Assembly: GCA_001898225.1 (NCBI GenBank)
Contig: MKTJ01000012.1
Coordinates: 29,535 to 93,534 of the forward strand
DNA from: Chloroflexi bacterium 54-19
Lineage (GTDB): Bacteria > Chloroflexota > Chloroflexia > Chloroheliales > Chloroheliaceae
Reading direction: 5' to 3'
DNA: 64,000 nt
In this document: positions 6,928 to 16,675 of the stretch, piece by piece
Layout: each line of letters opens with the position of its first letter
How positions within the stretch are numbered: the stretch's first letter is position 1
Made by a program: the position numbers and the translations under genes
Notes under the pieces: model-generated
Told to the model about the DNA's origin: nothing
Seen by the model: the letters and a program-made list of their open reading frames with translations, nothing else
Database searches by the model: none

Positions 6928-8097
6928 TTAGTTATAGTCTAATTTTGTGTAAGAGATAAGACAGTTAGTAGTGGTAGGACAGCTAATACGCGAGTTATAA
7001 CCGTCAAAGTTTTCCAGTTTAACCGGTTTAGGTGTCCAGGTTTTCCCACTATCATGCGTTATCAGTAAAGATTGATCTGAAATTGTAGCATAACAGGTGG
7101 TGTCGTCGGGACAACTAACATCTTCTAAAATCTTATCATTGGGTAGAGATTGCTTAAGCCAGGTCGTGCCTTTATCGTTGGTAGTAAGAAAATAACCCCG
7201 GTCGCCGCCCACCACACAAAAAGATACGTTTGGACAACTATTACCTCTAAAGCTAGGATAAGATTCCTTTCCCGGAAGATTAAACGATTGCCAGCTTCCC
7301 CCAAAATCATGGGTAACCGCAATAAAATCCGGGCTAAATCCATAGCAAGTCAATTCATCAAAGCAAATCAGGTCCGTAAAACGCCAACTACCATCTGTTG
7401 GAAACCAATCCCAGGTTTGCCCACCATCAACTGTCCTGAAAGAACGCCCCTCACCAACGGTCACACACCGACTCGCGTTTAGGCAGCTTATAGCGTGGAT
7501 AAAGGCAAATTCACTTTCGATTTTGTCATTTCGCCGGGAGTTCAGGTAAAGAGGTTTGTTAGCCTCGCTCACTTTCAGACTGCCGGTCCGGGTAAGATTG
7601 GTCCAGGTGGCCCCGCCATCCTTTGTAGAGCTAACTTCACCTTTGCTTCCATCATTGAACAACCGCCAGCACTCGGTCCGGGAAATACAACTGACATCCC
7701 CTCCACTCATATTTATATCGGGAAAATATTTCCAGCTTTTGGAACCTTCTCGCATTAGTTCGTAATATTTTGTACTGGTAGCATCTGCCACATTATTCAG
7801 ATTAAAACAGGTTTTCAGCGCGACGCAATTCAGGGTAACGGAATTCGTAGTTTTCTTGCCGGAGCGGTCTTGTTTGTTCATTAAAAGGTTCCAACTATCC
7901 CCGCTATCGGCGGTTTCCGCGACATAATAATAATACTCCGGTACGGGGTCGCCTACTATTTCAGCACTAGCTGTCGTAACAAAATTAGAGGAGCCCGGCG
8001 ACGGAGTTGTAACAGAAACAACCGATATATTATCACCGCAAGCGGAAAGGACGAGCAATATTAAAACTGCCAGGAGTAACCATTTCGAGCGAGCCAC
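6928..8097 (-). CDS. Lipoprotein with BNR/Asp-box (sialidase-like) propeller repeats
   Basis: A 389-residue secreted lipoprotein. Residues 1-20 form a type II signal peptide ending in the lipobox LSAC (Cys20). The rest holds repeated Asp-box units: TKDGGATWTNL, RTVDGGQTWDWF, THDFGGSWQSF, TTNDKGTTWLKQ and THDSGKTWTPK, spaced 40-60 residues apart and alternating with Cys-containing segments (CLNASRC, CPDDTTC, CPTTTNC). The Asp-box marks beta-propellers of sialidases, Ycf48 and related binding proteins. Catalytic sialidase residues are not evident, so a ligand-binding surface protein is more likely. The paired cysteines suggest one disulfide per blade. Confidence 0.8.
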   Translation of the reverse strand: MARSKWLLLAVLILLVLSACGDNISVVSVTTPSPGSSNFVTTASAEIVGDPVPEYYYYVAETADSGDSWNLLMNKQDRSGKKTTNSVTLNCVALKTCFNLNNVADATSTKYYELMREGSKSWKYFPDINMSGGDVSCISRTECWRLFNDGSKGEVSSTKDGGATWTNLTRTGSLKVSEANKPLYLNSRRNDKIESEFAFIHAISCLNASRCVTVGEGRSFRTVDGGQTWDWFPTDGSWRFTDLICFDELTCYGFSPDFIAVTHDFGGSWQSFNLPGKESYPSFRGNSCPNVSFCVVGGDRGYFLTTNDKGTTWLKQSLPNDKILEDVSCPDDTTCYATISDQSLLITHDSGKTWTPKPVKLENFDGYNSRISCPTTTNCLISYTKLDYN

Positions 8098-8166
8098 GAT
8101 TTTCTTCTCTTATATTTTTATTTTCAACTGCTATTGCCAATTATAACGAAATAAAGTAGAAGAAAA

Positions 8167-8802
8167 TTACCGGTTAATCCTGGACCGAGAAACGGGAATA
8201 GAAGTTATTCCATGCTTCTTGTATATTCTTGGCCTAACCTTTTTTCCTTCATACAGCTCGCCAACTTTTACCCGTATATCTAAACCGGCTAAAACTATCT
8301 CCTGGCTTCGCTCAGTGAGAATTCTAAGTTGCCAGGTTCCGTCAGCCTGTTTCTCAAAATATTCGACGTAAATTTTGTGCTGGTCAATCAGAAGGTAAAT
8401 TTCCAGGCTGTCGAAAGTACGGTAACGCTGAAACTTGTCGCCGCGGTCATAGTTACGAGTGTTTGGCGACATGATTTCGGCCAATAATTAGGGATTGAGA
8501 AGCACATCGTCCCGACCCCGCATCAGTTTTTCTGTACCGCGAACTATCATAAAGTCGGGATAAGTAAAGAAAGTAATTTTCGAGGCTAAAATTCGCAAGT
8601 TGCTGTCAAATATCTGAAATTCCGAGTCCTGTAGCGCCCGGTGAAACACTACAATACCATTCACTGTAATTAGGGAATGCTTAAAACAACTGGGGTCACG
8701 TTGCGTGATGTTGCCTTCGAAATATTCGTGCTTTTCGAGGGCTTTCACCTCGCGTCTTAAATATTCTTGTGGAGAAATGAATCTTGGGTTGGATTGGCTC
8801 AT
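8167..8802 (-). pseudogene. Uma2-family (DUF820) endonuclease, interrupted by an in-frame stop
   Basis: Two abutting open frames in the same reading frame make one Uma2-family nuclease. The first (8802 to 8488) has the N-terminal SPQEYLRRE...KHEYFEGNI and YPDFMIV; the second resumes right after TAA 8488-8490 with LLAEIMSPNTRNYDRGDKFQRYR, the catalytic segment that is normally continuous. The break is one nonsense codon, with no frameshift. Uma2 proteins have a PD-(D/E)XK-like fold and are multi-copy genes of unclear role in Cyanobacteria and Chloroflexota. The intact frame on both sides suggests a recent mutation, a sequencing error or stop readthrough. Confidence 0.8.
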
Positions 8803-8842
8803 AAAAACCTCGTTTTAGTGAACCAATCCGAATTTTGAGGGT

Positions 8843-11356
8843 TTAGTGCTTGATGGTAGCGACCGTCACGCCATCGCCGCCTTCACCCGCTTCACCGAGC
8901 CGGAAGGAGGACACCAGCGGGTGGGTTCGCAAAATATCCCGCACCACCTGGCGCAAGACGCCGGTCCCTTTGCCGTGGACGATGCGCACGTGCGGCAGGT
9001 TGGAGAGATAGGCGTCGTTCAGATAACGGTCAAGCTCCTGGTTGACTTCCTCGGCCCGCCAGCCCCGAATATCGAATTCGATTGGGGTTGAAGCGGTCAA
9101 CGACTCGGTCCGGGCGCGGGCGTTGACCCGGATGGCCCGGTCCTTTTCGTTCGCGGCGGCCAGGTCGGCCCGGCTGCGGGCAGTGACCCGGTCGTTATTA
9201 TTCGAGCGCGGTTTGCCTTTAAGCTTGGTCAGGTCGCTACCGGCCACCTTCAGCTTGAAATTGCCCCAGGTCACGTCGTAACGGCCTTCGGCGTCCGGCC
9301 CGCCCACAAGTTCCCCTTCCTGGCCGAGCGTCTGAACCAGGACCCTGTCCCCCACCTTCAAAGCGGCATCGGCGATTTCTTCCGGTTTAAGCTGGGCCTG
9401 GGCTGCCGCCGCTGCCCGTTGCTGAGCCCGGCGACGGGCCTCTTTTTGAAGGGCCACCGCCCGGTTTTCCGCCTCGACGAGTTCGCGGCGCTGTCGCTCA
9501 AGCTGGGCGGCCAGTTCGGCGTTTTGCCCGGCCATGCGCACCGCCCCTTCGACCTCCATCACCCGTTCGCGCAGTTCGTGGCTCTGGCGGCGCACCATTT
9601 CAAGCTCTTCTTCCATCTCGGAACGAGCCTGGGCGCGGGCGTCTGAAGCCGCTTTCTTGCGCTCCTCGTCGATGTGGCGGAGGCGGCGGGCCAGCTCGTC
9701 GCGGGCGGCTTCGGTTTCGGCCCGGAGGCGCGCAGTTTCCAACCGGGCATCCCTGGCGGCGTCGCGCTCGTTCTGAATCTGGACTAGCATTGCATCTACC
9801 TGCACTTCTTCGGGTGCCACCATCTGCTGGGCTTCGTCGATAATCTCGGCAGGCAGACCCAACCGCGAGGCAATCGCCAGGGCGTTCGAGCGGCCCGGCA
9901 GACCGATTACCAGACGGTAGGTCGGCGAAAGGGTCTCGACGTTAAACTCCACGCTGGCATTTTGAACCCCCGGCGTCACATAGGCGAAACTTTTAAGTTC
10001 GCTGTAGTGGGTCGTAATGACCGCGCAGGCGTCTTTCCGAAGCAAGAACTGGATAATAGAGCGGGCCAGGGCCGAACCCTCCTGGGGGTCGGTCCCCGCG
10101 CCAAGTTCGTCCAGGATAACCAGGGTCTGGTCGTCAATCTTGCCGAGCATACTGATAATATTGGTCAGGTGCGAGGAAAAGGTGCTGAGACTTTGCTCGA
10201 TGGATTGCTCGTCACCGATGTCGGCCAGCACCTTCTGGAAGACCAGGGCTTGCGAACCGTCTTCGACCGGAAGGTGCAGCCCGGCCTGGGCCATCAATGT
10301 TAAAAGACCCGCCGTTTTAATGGAAACGGTCTTACCGCCCGTGTTCGGCCCGGTAATTACCAGGATGCGGAATTTCTCGCCCATGTAAATATCAATTGGA
10401 ACGACCTTACCGGGGAGCAGAGGGTGGCGGGCCTGGATAAAGTTCATCCCTTCGCCGCTACCGGGGGCAGCCAGGCGCGGTTGGGTGGCCCGGAGAGCAT
10501 TGGCGTAGCGAGCCTTGGCGAAAGCGAGGTCGAGTTCGGCCAGGGCTGCGACCGCCTTTACGATTTCGTCGCCGTGACGGCCCACTTTCCCGGCCAGTTC
10601 AAGCAGCACCCGGTCGATTTCCTCGCGTTCTTCGATTTGAAGTTCGCGCCAGCGGTTGTTCAGGTCGACAATCGCCAGCGGCTCCATATAGACGGTCGCG
10701 CCACTGGACGACGAGTCGTGAATGATACCCCGCATTTGCCCTTTGAAATCGGATTTCACCGGGATAACATAGCGGCCATCGCGCATGGTAACAATCGCTT
10801 CCTGGATCATGGGCGCGTACTGAGGTGACGAAATCATCTGGTTGAGCCGCTCAAGCAGACGACCGTGGGCAGTCCGAATCTCATTGCGAATCCGCCGCAA
10901 GCCGGGGCTGGCACTATCAAGCACCGTACCGTCCGGGCCGATGGTCTGCTCGATTTCGGTTTCCAGGAGCGGCAAATCAACCAGGTCCTGGGCAATTTTG
11001 GAAAGATAAAAAAAGGAGCCGCTCCCGCCCGATTTTAGAATAGTCCGGCGCAGGTTGCGGCTGCTTAAAAGTGTCGCGGCAATATCCAGGAACGAGGTGG
11101 CATCGAGGGCTCGCCCGATAGCCGCCGCTTTGACCGAGCCGCGCACTTCTTTGGCCCCACCGATAGTTGTTTCGGGGCGCAGTTCCAGCAAATCGCGGGC
11201 TTCGGAGGTAATATCCAGCCGCTGCTGGATTTCGGCCAGGTCAAGGGAGGGCCTTAGCTCCATGACCAGTTCCCGGCCCGGCTCAAAAGAGGTGTGATGG
11301 GCCAGCCGGTCTATGACTTTATAATATTCGAGGACACGCAGGGTTCGCTCGTTCAT
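8843..11356 (-). CDS. mutS2: Endonuclease MutS2
   Basis: An 837-residue MutS2. Domains in order: N-terminal core/lever (1-290), ATPase with Walker A TGPNTGGKT (about 334-342) and Walker B TLVILDELGAGTDP, a long coiled coil rich in Arg/Glu/Ala (about 530-650), a KOW-like segment (LKVGDRVLVQTLGQEGEL), and a C-terminal Smr nuclease domain with DIRGWRAEEV and VRIVHGKGTG. MutS2 acts on recombination intermediates and, in some bacteria, on collided ribosomes through Smr. Length and domain order are typical. It stands alone on the minus strand with 307 noncoding bases before it. Confidence 0.96.
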   Translation of the reverse strand: MNERTLRVLEYYKVIDRLAHHTSFEPGRELVMELRPSLDLAEIQQRLDITSEARDLLELRPETTIGGAKEVRGSVKAAAIGRALDATSFLDIAATLLSSRNLRRTILKSGGSGSFFYLSKIAQDLVDLPLLETEIEQTIGPDGTVLDSASPGLRRIRNEIRTAHGRLLERLNQMISSPQYAPMIQEAIVTMRDGRYVIPVKSDFKGQMRGIIHDSSSSGATVYMEPLAIVDLNNRWRELQIEEREEIDRVLLELAGKVGRHGDEIVKAVAALAELDLAFAKARYANALRATQPRLAAPGSGEGMNFIQARHPLLPGKVVPIDIYMGEKFRILVITGPNTGGKTVSIKTAGLLTLMAQAGLHLPVEDGSQALVFQKVLADIGDEQSIEQSLSTFSSHLTNIISMLGKIDDQTLVILDELGAGTDPQEGSALARSIIQFLLRKDACAVITTHYSELKSFAYVTPGVQNASVEFNVETLSPTYRLVIGLPGRSNALAIASRLGLPAEIIDEAQQMVAPEEVQVDAMLVQIQNERDAARDARLETARLRAETEAARDELARRLRHIDEERKKAASDARAQARSEMEEELEMVRRQSHELRERVMEVEGAVRMAGQNAELAAQLERQRRELVEAENRAVALQKEARRRAQQRAAAAAQAQLKPEEIADAALKVGDRVLVQTLGQEGELVGGPDAEGRYDVTWGNFKLKVAGSDLTKLKGKPRSNNNDRVTARSRADLAAANEKDRAIRVNARARTESLTASTPIEFDIRGWRAEEVNQELDRYLNDAYLSNLPHVRIVHGKGTGVLRQVVRDILRTHPLVSSFRLGEAGEGGDGVTVATIKH

Positions 11357-11663
11357 CCTTTTAAAATTTACTTCTTTCTAAGTTTTTCAAGTTTTTCTAA
11401 CCGGTTACACTTCTATGCTAACGCGTTTTCTCAAAACTAACTTTTACTATACATTTTCTTTGTTAATATTGCCTTTTTTAGACCGGACCACCAGGCCGGG
11501 TCAAACCTTCTCAGTATCTACGCATACTTGGTTGTATTATACCACAAATTCAGCAATGGTTCCAATCTGAATAACGCCACAACTTTATATCGGGTGCTTT
11601 ATCAATTATACCGGGCCGGGAAAATAAAGGAAGATGCAAATGTAAGGGCTTTTTAGAAGCCTT
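11357..11663. other. Intergenic region between mutS2 and the CGNR gene
   Basis: 307 AT-rich bases without a convincing gene. It must contain the mutS2 promoter; a minus-strand TATAGT is present at 11442-11447 but I find no good -35. AACCGGTTACACTT at 11399-11412 resembles the TGTAAC boxes found at 12236-12321. Confidence 0.4.
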
Positions 11664-12230
11664 TTACTTCTGCCCGGAGGCTTTTTCACGCTGGCGGGCG
11701 CGGAAACGGCGGACTTTCATCAGGTTGGCGCAGGTGTTGTGCTGGCACCAGCGCTGCGTCCGGTTTTTGCTGGCGTCATAAAAAATCCAACCGCAGTCCT
11801 CATTTTCGCAAATTCGGAGACGCCCGGTGTCCTGGTGCGTGAGAACATCCGTAAACGAAGCTACGATTTCGGCCATAACCCAGGCCCAATCCTGACGAAG
11901 CGGCTTGAAAAGCACCCGGTAACTTTCGCCATCCTTCTCCAGTTCACGCCGGACCGGACCAAGCTTTAAAAACTCGTTCAGGCTGGCAAAGTCGGCTGAA
12001 TTCAGGTTATGACCCTGGTAAAGCGTCGAAACCATCCGGTGCAAAAGTGTCCGTAAAGCAACCAGGGCTGCCAGGGTACTTTCATCAAGCGGAGCAGGGC
12101 CTTGCAATTTATGCCGCTGGAGAAAACCGGACACCCAATCCGGTATCGTCAAACGGTCCTGGCGAACCCCCTTAACCCGGTAGTCGTGCCAATCGCTATT
12201 GAGAAAATCTATAAAAAGTAAGTCGTCCAT
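11664..12230 (-). CDS. CGNR-type zinc-finger regulator (ABATE domain), variant finger
   Basis: A 188-residue protein of the CGNR family: an N-terminal ABATE-type helical domain (DFLNSDWHDY, LVALRTLLHRMV) and a C-terminal zinc finger, CENEDCGWIFYD then RWCQHNTCANLMKVRRFRARQR. The family's eponymous CGNR reads CANL here, while the four Cys and the basic tail are kept. Such proteins are putative stress-linked transcription regulators. The frame extends to 12386 but the ATG at 12230 starts the usual MDDLLFIDFLNS. It is divergent from an MFS transporter, and repeated TGTAAC boxes lie between them, so it may control both genes. Confidence 0.8.
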   Translation of the reverse strand: MDDLLFIDFLNSDWHDYRVKGVRQDRLTIPDWVSGFLQRHKLQGPAPLDESTLAALVALRTLLHRMVSTLYQGHNLNSADFASLNEFLKLGPVRRELEKDGESYRVLFKPLRQDWAWVMAEIVASFTDVLTHQDTGRLRICENEDCGWIFYDASKNRTQRWCQHNTCANLMKVRRFRARQREKASGQK

Positions 12231-12235
12231 ATTGC

Positions 12236-12321
12236 TGTAACCGTCTAAACGAGTATTGACAATTACCAAACCTGCTTTTATTATACCTCTGTAACGGTTA
12301 ATTATCAAATAGACAGTTACA
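12236..12321. promoter_or_regulatory. Divergent promoter with repeated TGTAAC operator-like boxes
   Basis: A rightward promoter for the MFS gene is clear: TTGACA (12256-12261), 17 bases, TATTAT (12279-12284). Around it lie TGTAACCGTCTA (12236-12247) and its inverted near-copy TAGACAGTTACA (12310-12321, 11 of 12 matches), plus a third box TGTAACGGTTA (12290-12300). The outer boxes flank the promoter and the first sits directly before the CGNR start codon, as expected for an autoregulated divergent operator. Confidence 0.65.
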
Positions 12322-12350
12322 CTTCTTGGGAAGGCAATAGCGAAAGGAAA

Positions 12351-13628
12351 ATGATGATGGCCTGGAAAAGGGGACAACTCTGGCAAAACGCGGATTTTTT
12401 GAAACTCTGGGCGGGCGAAACCGTCTCACTTTTTGGGACAGCCATAACCGACCTGGCCCTGCCCCTGACCGCCGTCCTGGTGTTACAGGCCAGCGCCAGC
12501 CAGGTGGCTTTTCTAAGCACAGCCAGTTATCTCCCCTACCTGTTATTCCCTCTCTTTGTCGGCCTGTGGGTAGACCAGACCCGCCGCAAACCCCTGATGA
12601 TTGGCGCCCATTTCGGGCGGGCGCTCCTTGTAAGCACTATTCCACTCCTCGCCCTGGTGGGCTATCTAAAGATAGAACTGCTTTTTGGCATAACATTCCT
12701 GGTGGGGGCGCTAACCGTAATCTTTAACCTGGCTTACCGGGCTTATTTTCCAGGGTTGGTTTCGCGCGAACATTTATTGGAAGGCAATAGCAAACTCGAA
12801 GTGAGTAATTCGATGGCGGCTATAGGGGGTCCGGGCCTGGCCGGATGGTTAATCGGCTTGTTAAGCGCCCCTTTTACCCTTTTGCTTGACGCCTTTTCTT
12901 ATCTTGTAGCCGGGTTCGCCCAGCTTGCCATCCATCGCGCTGAACCGCAACCGCCCAAACTCGCAAAAACGCAATCGCTCCGTTCGAAACTGAGCGAGGG
13001 CTTCCGCGTTATTTTTGGCAATCCCAGCCTGCGCAATATTATGTTCGAAGCAGGTACCTATAACGCTTGCAGCCAGGTAATTACCCCGCTTTTCCTGGTC
13101 TATGCCGCCCGCGACCTCGGTTTTGAGGCCTGGTTGCTCGGCCTGATTTTCTCGATTGGTAGCCTGGGGGCCCTGGTTGGCTCGTTGGGGGCCGACGCCC
13201 TTTCTCGTAAGATTGGGCTTGGTAAAGGAATTGTTGTTTCGATGGTAATCGCATGTGTACCCATGCTGGCAGTCGCTTTCGTCGGTGGTGACAAACTGGC
13301 GGCGGCTGTCATCCTGGGGGTAACTTTTCTGCTAAACGGGACCGGCCTTGGCCTATCGAATATTTACTGTGCCAGTTACCGCCAGGCGGTTATTCCCAAC
13401 CGGGTACTTGGGCGCTGCCTGGCAAGTTACAGCCTGGTTGGAATGGGCGCACTTTCGGTGGGCTCCCTGGTGGCCGGAGTCCTGGAACCGCTTTTAGGAT
13501 TGCGCTTGCTGCTACTGATAGGTGCAATCCTGATTGCCCTGGCCCCATTGTGGGTAATTTTCTCCCCGGTGCCCCGGATTAACAAATTGCCGGAACTTAA
13601 AGAAACCCCGCCTGTCCCGGTTGCGTAA
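12351..13628 (+). CDS. MFS transporter, EntS/MFS_3-type exporter
   Basis: A 425-residue integral membrane protein with about 12 hydrophobic segments. The N-terminus (NADFLKLWAGETVSLFGTAITDLALPLTAVLVLQASASQ, read in two parts) and the GLWVDQTRRKPLMI loop after TM2 are typical of the MFS_3/enterobactin-exporter branch, which uses proton exchange to export drugs, siderophores or macrolides. The loop between halves holds AEPQPPKLAKTQSLRSKLSEGF. Start ATG 12351 follows AAAGGA. It is divergent from the CGNR regulator and has its own consensus promoter. The substrate is unknown; a small toxic molecule is a reasonable guess. Confidence 0.85.
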   Translation: MMMAWKRGQLWQNADFLKLWAGETVSLFGTAITDLALPLTAVLVLQASASQVAFLSTASYLPYLLFPLFVGLWVDQTRRKPLMIGAHFGRALLVSTIPLLALVGYLKIELLFGITFLVGALTVIFNLAYRAYFPGLVSREHLLEGNSKLEVSNSMAAIGGPGLAGWLIGLLSAPFTLLLDAFSYLVAGFAQLAIHRAEPQPPKLAKTQSLRSKLSEGFRVIFGNPSLRNIMFEAGTYNACSQVITPLFLVYAARDLGFEAWLLGLIFSIGSLGALVGSLGADALSRKIGLGKGIVVSMVIACVPMLAVAFVGGDKLAAAVILGVTFLLNGTGLGLSNIYCASYRQAVIPNRVLGRCLASYSLVGMGALSVGSLVAGVLEPLLGLRLLLLIGAILIALAPLWVIFSPVPRINKLPELKETPPVPVA

Positions 13629-13759
13629 CCTTTCTTCACTTCTGTTCTGGCATATCTTTTGCTCTTTTGCAAATAAAATGTAAATAAATGGCTACATTTG
13701 GTACTCTATCTTAAGGGTTGAATTTTGAGGATGTTAAAATCCAGGAACGGAGAACAGAA

Positions 13760-15085
<1,326 letters not shown>

Positions 15086-15131
15086 GCTGGCTAACTCCGA
15101 GCCTGACCTGTTCTGGACAGGCTTCACTAAA

Positions 15132-15192
15132 TAAAAAGACCACCGGGTAAGCTTCTGGATACTATTGGAAGGCTTGGCTCGGTGGTTTTTTA
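15132..15192. terminator. Bidirectional terminator between htrA-like and hydrolase genes
   Basis: AAAAAGACCACCG (15133-15145) pairs with CGGTGGTTTTTT (15180-15191). A- and T-runs on either side serve both converging genes. Confidence 0.8.
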
Positions 15193-15972
15193 TTACTGCC
15201 GGGCGGCTAAAAAAGCATCAATAAGCGCGAAAGTCTCCGCCGGTTTCTCGATTTGAGGAAGGTGCCCGGCCTCTTTTACGGTCTCGAACCTAGCCTGGGG
15301 GAAGGCGGCGGCAAAAGCGGCCCCATAAGCCGGGGTGACGATACGGTCGCTCTCACCCCAGATTGCCAGCACCGGGATTTGGACCTGGTCGAAGCGAGCC
15401 AGCATGGAAGGGTCGTGCATGTAAGGGTCGCCCGCTACGATTTTCATGGTCGCCATATTCGCTTGCCGGGCCGCTAACTCCTCCGGGCTCAAAGAGGCCG
15501 GGTCCACATAAAACCGGGCGGCATCGTGGAAAGAATATTCGGCTACACCCCGCGCATCGAGCGCAAAGAAATCCCGGATAGGTTCGCCGCTGACTTCAAC
15601 CCCGACCGCGTCTATAAGAATCAAGCCCGTGATAAGGCCCGCCCGGTCCTGCAAGACCATCTCGGTGCCCAGCCAACCGCCGAGCGAAGACCCGATAACA
15701 AGCACATCTCGCAAACCCTCGCTGGCAAGGTATCCCAAATATATGCTGGCAAGCTCGGCAATAGTAGATAAACCGGTGGGGCGAGGCGTACCGTTCCAAC
15801 CGGGGTGAGTCGGCAGAATAGTGTGCGCGGCTTCCCCAAGATGCCCGGCTATCCCGGCTACGGTAAAAGGACCGCCTCCACCGTGTAAGACAAAGATAGG
15901 CCGCCCGCGCCCGCCCTCGGCCAGGGTGATTTCGAGGTCGCCATAAACTGTTTTAAGTAATTTCTGAGTCAT
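15193..15972 (-). CDS. Alpha/beta hydrolase
   Basis: A 259-residue alpha/beta-hydrolase-fold enzyme. Seen: oxyanion HGGGG (30-34), nucleophile elbow GSSLGG with the catalytic Ser, acid residue in WGESDRIV, and catalytic His in AGHLPQIEKP near the C-terminus. Length and order match the esterase/C-C hydrolase group. The substrate cannot be told. It is divergent from a MarR-family gene across a 182-base region with a perfect 12-bp-arm palindrome that overlaps its -35 box, so the MarR protein likely represses it, possibly lifting repression when the hydrolase substrate or a related compound is present. Confidence 0.88.
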   Translation of the reverse strand: MTQKLLKTVYGDLEITLAEGGRGRPIFVLHGGGGPFTVAGIAGHLGEAAHTILPTHPGWNGTPRPTGLSTIAELASIYLGYLASEGLRDVLVIGSSLGGWLGTEMVLQDRAGLITGLILIDAVGVEVSGEPIRDFFALDARGVAEYSFHDAARFYVDPASLSPEELAARQANMATMKIVAGDPYMHDPSMLARFDQVQIPVLAIWGESDRIVTPAYGAAFAAAFPQARFETVKEAGHLPQIEKPAETFALIDAFLAARQ

Positions 15973-16046
15973 AGTTTGCCCCTTCTCTTTCTGAATAATT
16001 TTATTTAGTTTCTTTGTGCCATGCCGGCTAATTGTTCTATGTCCCT

Positions 16047-16115
16047 ATTCTATCTCAATATATTTAATAAAGCAAGTTTATATAAATATGCTTATATAAA
16101 CTTATTTGGTATAAT
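16047..16115. promoter_or_regulatory. Divergent promoters with a perfect palindromic MarR-type operator
   Basis: Palindrome AAGTTTATATAA (16074-16085), 6-base spacer, TTATATAAACTT (16092-16103). Leftward promoter on the minus strand: TTGCTT (16075-16070), 17 bases, TAGAAT (16052-16047); its -35 touches the palindrome. Rightward -10 TATAAT at 16110-16115 lies 6 bases past the palindrome, which therefore covers its -35. One bound dimer would block both genes. Confidence 0.75.
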
Positions 16116-16154
16116 AGTGTATAATCTTACCAGGGAACAAAAAGAGGTTTTAGA

Positions 16155-16583
16155 GTGAGGGTTATGATCAGCAAGCTACAATTGTTAGGCCGCACCATCA
16201 AGCAGGCCCAGTACAAACACCACCGCACTATGGACAGCCGACTTGCCCCCATCGGCTCGACCATGACCCAGTGGGACGCCTTGCGCGCAATCTCCCGCCA
16301 GCCCGGTGCCTCGGCGCATAAGTTAGCGCAGGCAACTTTCCAGACCGACCAGGCTTTTGGCACTCTTGCCAACCGCCTCGAAGCGCAGGGCCTGATTGAA
16401 CGGCGGCCCGGCTATGGGCGGCGGATCGAACATCACCTGACCCCAGAAGGCCAGCGCATCCTTGAGGACGGCACCGTTATCGCCGAAGAAATTTTAAATG
16501 ATTCTTTTAAGAATCTCTCCGAAGAAGAGCGCGAAACCCTGCTAAACCTCCTCAATAAAATTATCGGCGAAGATTTAACCTGA
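16155..16583 (+). CDS. MarR-family transcriptional regulator
   Basis: A 142-residue winged-helix regulator. The core shows the MarR plan: N-terminal dimer helix (LLGRTIKQAQYKHHRTMD), helix MTQWDALRAISRQPG, recognition region SAHKLAQATFQTDQAFGTLANRLEAQGLIERR and wing RRPGYGRRIEHHLTPEGQ, then C-terminal dimer helices. The GTG at 16155 is preferred because AAGAGG lies 7 bases upstream; an ATG at 16164 has no properly spaced site. MarR proteins usually repress their own and a neighbouring gene until a small ligand binds. The palindrome at 16074-16103 is the evident operator shared with the divergent hydrolase. Confidence 0.9.
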   Translation: MRVMISKLQLLGRTIKQAQYKHHRTMDSRLAPIGSTMTQWDALRAISRQPGASAHKLAQATFQTDQAFGTLANRLEAQGLIERRPGYGRRIEHHLTPEGQRILEDGTVIAEEILNDSFKNLSEEERETLLNLLNKIIGEDLT

Positions 16584-16602
16584 TTTTCCTGGAATAAACG
16601 GC

Positions 16603-16640
16603 AAATAAAAAAAACGGCCACACCGCAAAGCGCAGCCGTT
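16603..16640 (-). terminator. Rho-independent terminator of speA
   Basis: On the minus strand AACGGC pairs with GCCGTT and a run of eight T follows. The weak T content on the other strand (CTATTGTTTT) may also end the MarR transcript. Confidence 0.7.
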
Positions 16641-16675
16641 CTATTGTTTTCGACATCCTTAAACTTGAAAGAAGG

